Below are positions 25,748 through 36,241 of a stretch of DNA of 64,000 bases, in pieces. This DNA is from Cerrena zonata (Eukaryota > Basidiomycota > Agaricomycetes > Polyporales > Cerrenaceae). The notes beneath the pieces are model-generated. The model worked only from the letters and a program-made list of their open reading frames with translations. It was not told the origin of the DNA and did no database searches. The position numbers and the translations under genes were made by a program. Every line of letters begins with the position of its first letter. The stretch's first letter is position 1. The DNA lies in NCBI GenBank assembly GCA_038087015.1, contig JASBNA010000006.1, positions 1,674,001 to 1,738,000 of the forward strand, in the 5' to 3' direction.

Positions 25748-27211
25748 ATGCAATCTACAATCAACCTTCCTATCTCTAACATTCAACCCGACTTCGAAGC
25801 CGTAATCCACGACGTTAGAGAAGGGACTGTGCCCGAAGATTCTTTCTGGCTTTCTTTCTACAAGTCCGGAGAACAATCCGTACATGGAAAGGTCGCACTG
25901 AGTCTCGATGAAAAGGACCGCAATCTCATCCTATATGATGGGAAAGATGGTGTTGTTTTTGACCATCCCGGAAAAGTGAGTAGAGAAGGATTTACTGCAC
26001 TCGCAATTCACCGGGCAGTATGAGTCCATACATTCTATCTAGCGTGATTATCTTCTGTCATGTGCGGCTCTGTCTGTACTTGAAACAAGGGCAGTGGTCC
26101 CGTCGGCCCAGTTTACAGATCCTCTACCACGTTCTGCCAATGATCAGGTATGTTGTCTATTATATCCACAATGTATGCGTTGAGTCTTGACATGAATGCA
26201 TAGTACCGCAAGATCCACGCATTTGACATTGCGCCAGATGGCTCTCAATTTGCCACAGGATACGAGGATGGCTCCGTCCTAATTATCCCCACCATCTCTC
26301 GTCGGCCAACCTCCGCTTATTCTACATGTAAACCTCACCTCAACACAATCACCTCGCTTCGATTCTTTCCTTCATCGAAAGTTCTCCTCACCTCCGGCGT
26401 CGATTTCGCACTCAATATACTCCCGGCAGACCTACCTTCGACAGATTCTTCTAGACCGACGAGATTAAATTCCGTCCGATCGTTCAAAGGTCATACTAGA
26501 GCAATCACATCTACCGCAATCATTTCAGCCGGGCGTAATATCCTCTCTACCGGAAGGGATGGAACTGTCCGTCTTTGGGATGTTCCCTCAGGAAGTCAAA
26601 TCCGCTCTGAGAGTGTACCAAGCTATGTAGCTATTAATGCTATGAGCGTCGGCGAAAAGGCTGAAGGTGCATTCGTGCCACCCCCTAACGGTGAAGAGCA
26701 AAGTACGCCTCTCCCCGCGGATGCCCGTGAGGTTGATACGAACGACAAAGTTGCCTTCTGTGGCCTCCAAGATGGTTCTTTCATAGTCTTCGATCTTGGC
26801 ATGAAACTCCCGGTTTTCCATTCGACAGCGCAAAAAGGCTCCTCGTCTCTATCATCCATCGCGTACTCAGCATCCGCTAGTCTGGTCGCTACGGGGTCTA
26901 GCAATGGACTTACCAGCGTATACGATACGAGATCGATGGAGACACCCCTCACCACATTCTGTAGGAACGGGGCAAGCATCGAAGACCTTGTCTTTGTGTC
27001 AACTCAGGGAGGTTCTGTCGGTTTAGCTATAGCGACGGATGACGGACTACCATATATCGCCGATGTTAGACCTGAGGGACCATCTGTTCGTGCAGAACTA
27101 GTGGGGACCGATTGCGATGGTGTAAGATCGATAAGGGTCCGTTCAGCGGGTGGGGAAGTGTGGACAGCTGGAGATGATGGAATAGTACGAAAGTATGAGG
27201 TGGGGATTTGA
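25748..27211 (+). CDS. RPN14: Rpn14/PAAF1-like WD40 proteasome assembly chaperone
   Basis: WD40 protein resembling PAAF1/Rpn14, which binds Rpt ATPases and helps assemble the 19S base. Exons 25748-25975, 26112-26147 (36 nt) and 26204-27211 give 423 residues, a normal size. WD repeats are visible at IHAFDIAPDGSQFATGYEDG, LNTITSLRFFPSSKVLLTSG, GHTRAITSTAIISAGRNILS with GRDGTVRLWDVPSG, and SIAYSASASLVATGSSNGLT ending in VYDTRS. The small second exon is needed to keep phase and to avoid stops in the long 5' intron (25976-26111). Identity to this family rather than another WD40 protein rests on overall layout. Confidence 0.8.
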
Positions 27212-27902
27212 GGTAAGAACATCTTGTTCGATATCTCAGATTATCAACTGATTAAAACTGCAATGTGATTCGTAGCAATCAAACAATCATATACGTACCA
27301 ATGCGAGATAGATACCAATGCTGCCTGCCTATCCCTGCTAGTTATTCAAGAGGCGGAAGAGCCCAAGCGTCCAAATAAGGCAATCGCTTTAGAAACTAAC
27401 AAGACCAAATAACAGACTCCTTCACATCGGCGAGGAACTTCACCATGCTTTATCAAGCCTTATAGGTACTAGTACCAATGTTTCAGAAAGCAAAACGAGA
27501 CCTGAGAAATAATTAACTTCATTTGTTGTGGACTCCCAGATTACACGGTGGTACGATTCTCCTGAGAGAAATTGACGGAATAATGTAAGAATAAGCGTGG
27601 ATGAATTATAGCATGTCTATGTAGAGCATGCCATAGGATGAGGAGATTCACCTATCATTAAAGTTGTAGACAACACTTTGTTACATTAAACATTATGTCC
27701 GTCAAGCTACAGAGTAACATGGGTTAAACTCCATCGGATATAAGCGATGGGGACGGGCTGGTCGGGACTATCTGGAAGCAGTTGAGCCCGCTACAGTGGT
27801 AGTCAAAGACGACCTTCTGTAAGGTCTCGGGAAAGGTTTCTAAACATAGAGTATCACAGGTCATAGACCAGTCAGTATTTGAAGGGGGGCAAGTATGACG
27901 TA
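27212..27902. other. intergenic between convergent genes
   Basis: 691 bp between the stops of the WD40 gene and the unknown membrane protein gene. AT-rich; probably both 3' UTRs and spacer. Nothing else supported. Confidence 0.5.
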
Positions 27903-28439
27903 CTAATAGTAAATTACACCAACCTTCTCAGGTTCTCCCTCTTCCGTTTTTATGACGCGCCTCCTCGACTTCTTTCTATCTTGCACAGGTGCTTCATCTA
28001 CAGCAGGTTTTGTCTCTGGCTCAAGAAGCATTTGCTTGGCCCCGTAAGTCACAAGCCGGGCTGTCGATCCAACAAGTACCGCGCATATCGTTGCAGTTCC
28101 CACAAATGTGTATACAGGGTATAGTTCGTCCAAGAGGTATACAGTTATTCGGTAGGGTGTCAAGATGAAATTTTGGATTGTTATTCGGAGAAAGAGGATT
28201 ACTGGTGATAAAATGTAGAGAATGGGACTTGAGACGACAACGATTGGTGTGAGGATATAGCGGAAGCCGGCCGTAAGTATTCGGGTGGTTATGAGTAGTG
28301 ATGCGTAGAAAAGGGATGAAGCTTGGAGAAGAAGATGTAGTAGGTAAATTATCGGTGGTTCGTTTGTCCCTCCAGGGGTCGAGGTTGGAAGTGTTGGTGT
28401 GCTCATGGTGGTCGAAGGTAGAGACATTGCATGCTGCAA
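27903..28439 (-). CDS. unknown multi-spanning membrane protein
   Basis: Single open frame of 178 residues; the start may also be Met6 or Met12. After a Ser/Thr/Pro-rich N-terminus there are three to four hydrophobic segments (IYLLHLLLQASSLFYASLLI, YILTPIVVVSSPILYILSPV with VILFLRITI, YTFVGTATICAVLVGSTARL), then a basic tail with RKKSRRRVIK. I do not recognise a family. The basic C-terminal RKKSRRR would face the cytosol under the positive-inside rule. It converges with the WD40 gene. Confidence 0.65.
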   Translation of the reverse strand: MQHAMSLPSTTMSTPTLPTSTPGGTNEPPIIYLLHLLLQASSLFYASLLITTRILTAGFRYILTPIVVVSSPILYILSPVILFLRITIQNFILTPYRITVYLLDELYPVYTFVGTATICAVLVGSTARLVTYGAKQMLLEPETKPAVDEAPVQDRKKSRRRVIKTEEGEPEKVGVIYY

Positions 28440-28584
28440 AACATATCGAAAGCGCTCATTTAAGTACTTATTTGATCATGTTGAGAATGCACTATTCAGA
28501 ATACTGGTATATAAACAGTAATATGATATCGCCAGACAGTCCTAGATAAACTAATTATACAGAAATTTACAAGATCGAAGAACT

Positions 28585-29489
28585 CTATGCGTTTGCTACC
28601 GCAGCGGAGGCTGCTGTCGCAACAAGTAGGGCAGTAGCAGGTGATTCCAGGGCCTTCTCTGTCGCAGCTGCGACGACTGTCGCCGCACTCACAACAGAGG
28701 ATGTTACACCCTTCTTGGGCTCATCAGTGGGACTATGAGACGTCTTCGCCTTCTTTTTCTTCTTCAGCATGGCTAAACGACAATGTGAGTAACGGAATAG
28801 AAAATATATTAGATAGGGGATAACATACCAACAGTCACCGCATTCTTGACGTTGTCTACAAGATCTTTGCTTTGTTCGATATATTCGGTATCGTCTAGAC
28901 GATGCTTCTTGCCTGCTAATGGGTCGCTTGGTCCGCTTCCATCTTTAGTGATACCCAATTTCTTTTCAAGAGCTTCAAGCTTTGCCCTTTGAGCCTCTTG
29001 TTGAGCCTTCTTGCGTGCAGGCTCACTTTCGATGTATTCCGCTAATCTGCATCAAGTTGTCAATAAACCACAGTTTGAACAAACAAACGAGACATACTTC
29101 TTAGCTTCCTTGATAGTTGACAACCTTCTACCACTCAAATCTCGGCATGAATCGTTATTACTCGTCTTCTGACTACTCATGCGACCACCGGCTGCACGCA
29201 GCTGCGACCCGAACCCTCCTTTTCCGCCCCTGACTCTCGGGATGAGACGCAAGCTGACAAGAGTTTCTGACCCATCGCCAAGAAGTGATGACAAGCAAGT
29301 TCCCGCTGCGGGAATGGGTCCCGAGTTGGGGGAAAGAACAAGATCGAGATTATTGGAATCGTTGCTCGGAAGTTGAGGATAACGTTCAGTTAAGAGGTCA
29401 TAGAGGTCTTCCAAAGATGTCTCTCGTGGTGCTGAGAGAGTCAATGTGTTGAATGGGGGGAACGCGGAGACAAGAACAGTGGCAGACAT
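28585..29489 (-). CDS. SDE2: Sde2 ubiquitin-fold splicing and genome-stability factor
   Basis: Homologue of Sde2, made as a precursor with an N-terminal ubiquitin-like fold that is cleaved after Gly-Gly; the released C-terminal part acts in the spliceosome. Exons 29098-29489, 28829-29046 and 28585-28772 give 265 residues, like S. pombe Sde2 (about 260). The diagnostic processing site and start of the mature protein are visible as RVRGGKGGFGSQLRAAGGRM (residues about 83-102), with a lysine directly after the two glycines. SGRRLSTIKEAKKLAEYI and a charged coiled region follow. The last exon has a poly-Lys stretch and an unusual Ala/Val-rich tail. Divergent from the DUF1295 gene. Confidence 0.93.
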
Positions 29490-29740
29490 TGTGAAGTTGA
29501 TGGTAATAGCAAAGAGGGTAAGGAGGTAAAGCAGTGCCTCGGGATTGGCAGTCAAATCCGTTACGTCAGCAAACGGAAATGTCTACTTCTGGCTACTCCC
29601 ACCGTTGTGTGACGTTCAGTACTGCGCCTTCCCTCTCACAGGTTGGCATTCAACCACGACGTTACAGCAGGTAAGGGACGCGCCAGCTAAGTTCGTCTGC
29701 ATATTGACCAACTTTCACCGACAGAAACCAAACAGAAACA
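29490..29740. promoter_or_regulatory. shared promoter of SDE2 and DUF1295 gene
   Basis: 251 bp between divergent start codons, so the two promoters must overlap or be shared. No TATA element is obvious. Confidence 0.45.
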
Positions 29741-31112
29741 ATGGCTTCGTTACTTGAAGCCGCCGAAGTCTACTATAATGGGCTCGAACAAACCTTGTGG
29801 TGGCCTGTGAAATTCTGTACTTATACCACGGCTACGTGTTATATCCTGTCTATAATTACAGGGAATGTCTCCCAAGTAGACAGGGTGTGGACGGTGAGCT
29901 ACGTTCTTTTTCAAGCACCATCATGAATTCTTACCCGCTTTCAGTTCTTGCCTACTATTTATACAGCTTACTTTGCATTACTGCCCTTGTGGCCCGCCGT
30001 TTCCTCGCTTCCTCTGTTCCCCGTCACCCCTAATGAGCTGAGCCGGAGTGTTGCCCAAAACTACAGTCCTAGAGCACTGTTGATGCTTAGTCTAGTGGTA
30101 TGTCGCTTCGCAACCCCCATTTCGGCGGCTCTGACGTCATTTCACTCCCACAGGTCCTTTGGATGTTCAGATTGTCTTACAACACGTGGAGACGCGGACT
30201 GTTCAACTTGTGAGCATTTTACTTGCAATATTTTGCGTGTCGCTTATCAGCTTCCGAATTTACTTTGTGTAGACACGACGAGGATTACAGATGGGCCATT
30301 CTTCGCCAGCGGCTCCCTGTTTGGTTCTTCCACTTCGTGAATTTTACTTTCATCGGTAAGATATAATGATATCATCTATACGACCCTTCAACATGCTGAG
30401 CTCGTCCTGATCTAGCTATAATTCAGAATATCATCCTGTTCCTCCTTGGCCTTCCTACTCGCACAGCTGCTTTGCAACAACCCTCAGCCCTCAGCACTTC
30501 AGACTACGTTCTCGCAACGCTTGCGATCATTGATATAGTCTGCGAGTTTATCTCCGACAACCAACAATGGTCGTTCCAAAACTATAAGCATAGTGGCAAG
30601 ATTAATCAGAACGAGTGGTTTGGTGCCAATATCGCTTGGACTCCAGAGGATGCCAAGCGAGGATTTGTAACTAGAGGTCTTTGGGCATGGTCCAGACATC
30701 CCAATTTCTTCTGCGAGCAATCCTTCTGGGTACGTCAATCACGCTTTCTCTGATATTATTCGCACTGACAAACCCTTTGACATTTATGTAGGCAATCATT
30801 ACCTTATTCCCAATCCTTGCTCCAGAATCCCCCCAACTCCCCGCCAGCCCGCTCTCAAACCCCACAGCTTTGTGGCCTCTCCTTCCATCCCTAGTACTCT
30901 GCACTCTCTTCTATGCGTCCTCCAACTTCTCTGAATCGATCTCTCTGTCCAAATATCCCGAAGGATACCGCGCCTACCAACAGAGAGTGTCGATGTTCGT
31001 TCCGTTCTTGACTCCGGTATGGGGCTTCTTGTTAAAGCTGCAAGGGAAGCAGGACAAAGTGGATCAGATGTTGTTCTCTCACGGGTCGGCGGAGAGTAAG
31101 AAGACGCAGTAA
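29741..31112 (+). CDS. DUF1295 membrane protein (steroid 5-alpha-reductase-like)
   Basis: Predicted ER/membrane oxidoreductase-like protein of the DUF1295 family. Exons 29741-29893, 29945-30097, 30154-30209, 30273-30355, 30416-30729 and 30792-31112 give 359 residues, with all phases consistent. Family marks: GNVSQVDRVWTFLPTIYTAY, VLWMFRLSYNTWRRGLF, HDEDYRWAILR, DNQQWSFQNYK, and the C-terminal reductase-type motif TRGLWAWSRHPNFFCEQSFW with EGYRAYQQRVSMFVPF. There are about six hydrophobic segments. The substrate is not known for this family in fungi; NADPH-dependent reduction of a lipid is only inferred from fold similarity. Confidence 0.9.
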
Positions 31113-31532
31113 TGATGTTTTGGTTTGCCATTTTTTGATGATTTCGCTTTGTGCTGATCTGTTTGACTACGATTGACAAGGTTCGAGTACTGACATAGAT
31201 CCGGTCATTCTCAAATGTATATTTCTTCACTACTGGTGACGGCAATTTTACGATAGCTTTATTGTCTGCCTAAAGCTCGAGACTAATACCGGATCCACGG
31301 TCTTTGACACCGTCGCTTGGTAACGATGCCCAAGGCCTTTGTCATGGATGTTAATACGGTTGGTCAACCAATTGACAATGATACGGCTTAATGGATACCT
31401 TTGACTTTCCATACTAAGACTAACTCTTTTGGCAACAAACGGCTGTGCAAGAGCATAAATAGCCAGACAGCCAACTCACTGGGATCGTCGTTCTCATACT
31501 CTTTTCTTTCTTCACCTTCATCTTCATCTACA
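31113..31532. other. intergenic, upstream of orphan gene
   Basis: 420 bp between two + strand genes. A TATA-like CATAAATAG lies at about 31454-31462, roughly 75 bp before the next start. Nothing else supported. Confidence 0.4.
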
Positions 31533-32609
31533 ATGCTAATAAACCCTGCGGAAGAGCGATTCCAAAAAGAATATCACGCTTTTCTTTACCCAGACATCCC
31601 ATATGTGGCAGGCGATAAAGTGTTGATACCGCTGCACCCTCATAGAGAAGGATTTATTAGTGGTTACCGCGTTTGGGCTATCGTGCAATATTATGGAGGG
31701 TATCGCCAAGTAGGTATTCACCTTACCAAAATCGAACTTTTATTGAAGTGCATTAGCTCCAACACAGTAACGCGTCTCATGCAACAGAGGTATTCAAGAG
31801 CGCCATACTGGGATCTGGCGTATTTGGGATAGATGCACCTGACCCGACTATCCCCATGATCAGATTTCTCATGTTACGGTATGAAACCGAGTTTCTTGAT
31901 TTTGAGCGGCATTGTCGGACGATGGAAGGAGAGCTGGAGTGGCCCATCGTCCCCGAATCATACTTTCGTCTTGAACACAGCCCTCCCGAAGACAATGCCG
32001 TTCTTCGTCAATTCCTCGAGCCACGAGTTCGTGTGGGAAGATCCCTTGATTGGGACAAATATCGTCCAAAGTTTTCGTCAAACTCTTTGATTGCAACTTC
32101 CACCGCATATTACCCAACTCCTTGGGTCCTCAGTCCAAAGGATTTCTACACCCGCTATTCAAAAATGGCTCATGATTTTGGTGTTAAACTACCCGAGAAC
32201 CGCGCTGCGGAGCATCTCAATGTGCAAGTGGACGGCTCGACTGTTAACCTTTATATGCTTCATTCAACATTAGCTTGGTTTGGAAGATATGAGTATGTGA
32301 GTGAACATTATGTATAGTTTAGTGGTTGAATAAGCTAATTGAAAAGGGTCACAGCTGCAAACTACTAGTCAGAAACACCAAGACGAAACGTGGAGGTCCA
32401 TTGCGGAAAGACATCTTCAGCGGCCACTTGAACTGCCGGACAACGCGGCACTAGTTAAGTTATTCAAAATGTGCTATATCAACCACGTACTACCCTTCGA
32501 TTGGCGCTTTCTGCGGTGGTCTGATAAACCAACCATATTTGGGTATCCTGCTTCTTTTACCCGTCCAATTCTCCGAGCTCTCAAGGATTATCACCTCCCG
32601 GAGGCTTAA
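31533..32609 (+). CDS. orphan protein, no recognised family
   Basis: Exons 31533-31709, 31790-32296 and 32355-32609 give 312 residues; all introns are short and in consistent phase. No signal peptide or membrane segment. Visible features are an acidic/aromatic N-terminus (EERFQKEYHAFLYPDIPYVA), a Gly/Ile-rich segment (SAILGSGVFGIDAPDPTIPM) and a Trp/Phe/Pro-rich C-terminus (LPFDWRFLRWSDKPTIFGYP). The second acceptor (ACAGAG) is chosen because it alone keeps the frame. It sits between the DUF1295 gene and an F-box copy. Function unknown. Confidence 0.7.
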
Positions 32610-33132
32610 GCTTTAAGGCTTGGAAGAATAGAAGAATAACCGACCACAGGCTTGGTCAATTATCTTATAATAGGAAATAACAATAATCTAGTGTAATTTC
32701 CGAGTTGCTCTCAACAGCTACCTTATAGATGGATTGTCGTACGGCAATGGATTACATGTTTTACTTGTGAGACACACGGGCAACCTGGGTACACCACTCT
32801 CGCCGCTACTGATATGTTTAAATATGACTCGTCAAATGAAGAGTTAAGTTGCGGTTGGGATACTTGATCATACCATCTAACTTCAACTTGGACTGAATGA
32901 TCTTTCTGCATCGTTGCAGTTGCCGTTTGGTCGCGAACGTATTTAAGCATAACCAATATTGATTTAAGAGTGTATCGTAGGAAGCACATATATAAGAGAC
33001 TGGAGAGAAACTTTGGGAAGGAAGATCCAGTAAGACAAAACAAAGAAAATATGAACTTCAGAACGGCCTCTATCGTCGTACAAGCGAGATAGCCTACTAA
33101 AAGATCATGTTTCACTACAGCGCGTCAATAAT
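32610..33132. other. intergenic between convergent genes
   Basis: 523 bp, AT-rich, between the orphan gene and F-box copy 3. No supported feature. Confidence 0.45.
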
Positions 33133-35452
33133 TTATACAGCTCTCTCGACTTGAAGTTGATGACGTCGAACAATCTTCATCTCCACGTTCTTAAAGTCAA
33201 AGACGACTCGGCCGTGTGTCGCATAGTCCCTCCAATCCACCGGGTTCAGTACCGGGCGCGACCGAGGAACGGGGGGAGGATGCTCGGTGGGTAATCTATA
33301 TATCTTCTCGCCATCTTCGAACTCGAGTTCAACACAGGTCTCGAGATTGAGCTCATCCAAGTCATTCACTTCTAAGCAGCCAGGAAGAGGTTTAAGAGGA
33401 GCCAACGGGGTAGAAGGCAAGGTAGGAGGCAGGGTTGGGGTAGGAGGCACGGTAGGAGGCATGGTAGGGGTAGGAGGCATGGAATCCGTTTCAGGTGGCC
33501 CCTCTATTGCAACGTATCGACCCTCTTGGCCAAACAATTGACTAAACGAGTGAACAAGTCGTCTAAGCCGTTCACGCGATATGCTGACGAACTCTAGGAT
33601 TAGAGTCGTGAAGGGACCAGAGCTCCACTCGTATAGCTCTACTTGGGAATGAATCTCAGCACACAGGTCGTCCATTCGTGCGCCATCTGTTTTGCAAGAA
33701 TGCCACATATACCCACCGATTGTCTTGTTGATGACCAAGGTCCGGACATGGCTGAACAGACTTCTGCTGCCATCTCCTTTCTGAGATGGTGATGGAAGAG
33801 TGAAGGATGTTAGAAGATGTAGCAGAATATCGACCCCAGATCCGCTCAGATGAAGGAACTCCAGACAGGGTTTAGAACATTGACGGATGAGTTGCGTCAG
33901 AGCCGCGCCCAACACCGGACCAATTTGTTCCCATTGGTCTTGCTGTTCTCCGTGTATATTGAGATACGCAAGATCAGATAACTTGAATGGAGGCTGGGTA
34001 AAAAGGTTGAGAAGCGCAATGACGACTGAATTGAGGCTATCGAATTCGAGCGAGAAGTGGGTAGGCGGCAAAGAGTGACGAGGAAACGCATAAGTCGTGT
34101 CATCGAGTTGGAAGTTACAGCGATGAGTTGCAATGGACACCCTACACATCCTATGTTCTTCGAGTCCCATGGGAAGAAGCGAAGGGGGACTGAAAAATGG
34201 CGAGTGGAAGACAATGGGAGGAGGCGAGTGGAACACGATGGACAACCCAGTGATCGGGGGTTCACGGTCTTCGACCCTCGGTATATCACTTGAGAAAGGG
34301 GTAGAAGAAATGACGATAGAAGAAAGACTGTCATCGTCAGCAACGCCTTTCGGGGGGTGCGAATGTCGGACAGTAGTTACGAAGGATCGTCGTGCGGAAG
34401 TAGGAAATTTGCAATGCGTAACGAATTCAAAGACCGACGCTACTTCGAGTTTCATCGATACTTCCTCCAAACAAGAAAGCTCAACAAAAGGCATGTTGTT
34501 GGCGAATGAATCAACCAGTTCGCAATCATTGTAACAATGCTCTGCGTTTACGTCCAAGAATCGAAGTCGGGGCATGTACGAAAGACAGATGAGGAGTTCT
34601 TTCATAGGGCTCGTTACAGTGAACACAGATGGCTTCGAAGATGCGTCATTGAAATGGTCGATGACAAGGGAACTGAGGTGAGTGTGAAGGAAGGGAAGAC
34701 TCCATGGGACTGGGTAACCTCGAAGCTCTACATGAGCCAGACTCGGCAAAAAAGGTGCGCGAAAGGATGTTAGGAAAGGGACGAGTTTCTTCACAAGTGA
34801 ACTTGATGGTATCAAGAATGGGCGCGTGGAAGCCACCCTCGTCAGATGCACCGAAAACTTTTGCGAGGATTCCGGGGTCAAGATCGACAGAGAGTGATTG
34901 AATACGATGAGACTCATTCAGAATCAGTTTCAGGGATTCCGCCTGCGCTGATGGCGGCTTGATACTGAGGAACCTACGATCGGAGGGCCTTCCATGATTT
35001 TCTATTTCCTTGCTAGTCCACGGTACAATGGTCAAGGGGGCTTGACGGGATCGTTCTAAGAATAACTTGACTCGTTCTGGGCGGCCAAGGAAGATGTAGT
35101 TCCATAGTCTGGGGGCGTTGAGAGCGACCATACGCCACTGATGGCAGACATGAGTAACCGTGATCCAGTTGTACAGTCCCACACGACCCCGCTTCCATCC
35201 CAGAGGATCGCGAGCAAAGAACGTAAATATGATCGCAAGTAGTTCGGTTGGCAGCCTTGATACTGGAAGAAGACCATTGCGCCTGCGAGTCTTGAGAGTC
35301 ATGATACGCAATTCCTCTTTCATATTTTCCCGGTGGCGGGCGATGTCTGCTTCAAGTTGTTTGATAGATTCTATTATACGGTTGGTAAACAAAGAGAACT
35401 CGGTTCAATAGACATAATGAACAAATAACGTACCAGTGTAGTGAACCGACAT
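33133..35452 (-). CDS. F-box/leucine-rich protein, copy 3 (one apparent frameshift)
   Basis: Exon 1 35434-35452 (19 nt, MSVHYT), exon 2 33133-35370; about 751 residues after correcting one frameshift. Coiled segment ESIKQLEADIARHRENMKEE, then F-box LLPVSRLPTELLAIIFTFFA and HVCHQWRMVALNAPRLWNYIFLG. Leucine-rich region includes LAHVELRGYPVPWSLPFLHT. The C-terminus has a Pro/Thr repeat tract (33418-33482 on the DNA) and ends in GRVVFDFKNVEMKIV. The frame switches at the A6 run at 34748-34753: FPNILSR lies in one frame and LPSLAHVELRGYPVPW in another. An extra or missing base in the homopolymer, real or technical, explains this. Closest relative in the window is the pseudogene at 55.2-57.4 kb. 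Confidence 0.78.
33418..33482 (-). repeat. short Pro/Thr-coding tandem repeat
   Basis: Imperfect units of GGTAGGAGGCA type, four to five copies, inside F-box copy 3. They encode Pro-Pro-Thr-Pro/Val-Thr/Pro runs and could vary in number between strains. Confidence 0.6.
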
Positions 35453-36241
35453 TTCAGAGGTAGTAGTTTATGGTTAAGGTGTTGAAAGAGCTCCTGGCTT
35501 TCGTCATGGTATTTATACAGACCGTCACGAGGCTTCAGGAGGTATCTTCAAAGCTGAAACGTACGTGGCCATATCTAATATGTCCACGACGCTGCCTTGC
35601 GACTTGGAGTGGCTCTTTGTATACAGGTACGGAGACGGTCTCGATTGATAACGCACGTTGTAGCTAGGGAAGACTGGGCTAGACGTCAAGCTTTCAAGGA
35701 TGGTATAAGAGTTAAAGCTTAAAGTCCGTCGTCAGCCTGTAAGGTAGTTCACCAGTGCTACGAAACAAACCCTTTATTTAGCCATTTTATGATCCTTGAG
35801 GCTCCTTATGGAAGATAGTCCATAAGTATTGTTGGGCTGGGACGAGAAGGCTATATCCCACTCGTTGGTAGTCAGGACCCAGGTCATCGTGGTGGTAACT
35901 TTAAGTAAAGGGCCATCCCATTCGGGCGCTAAAGCCTAACGTTCAACATTCGGGCCAGCTTGAGATATATCATATAATTGATTATTCTAGTTATAACCCA
36001 TATCTGAATATTGCTCATCGTACAGTATGTGCTCGGGTAATAAAATTCGGCGTTGTCTGACTGTGAATGGCTAGCACAAGCATTTGCTTTTAGTCCGTCA
36101 AAAGGCAGTTGAATGTCATCCATACAGGTCATGGAAATACCGACAAGACTTTCAATTGGATACATCATGGATCATACGGATGCAAAATGCAAATCGAAAA
36201 GGGAGGTCAGATCTGAGCTTTTGAGACCTGAAGATTAGAGG
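35453..36241. other. intergenic
   Basis: 789 bp upstream of F-box copy 3 and downstream of the dioxygenase pseudogene. No supported gene or repeat. Confidence 0.45.
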
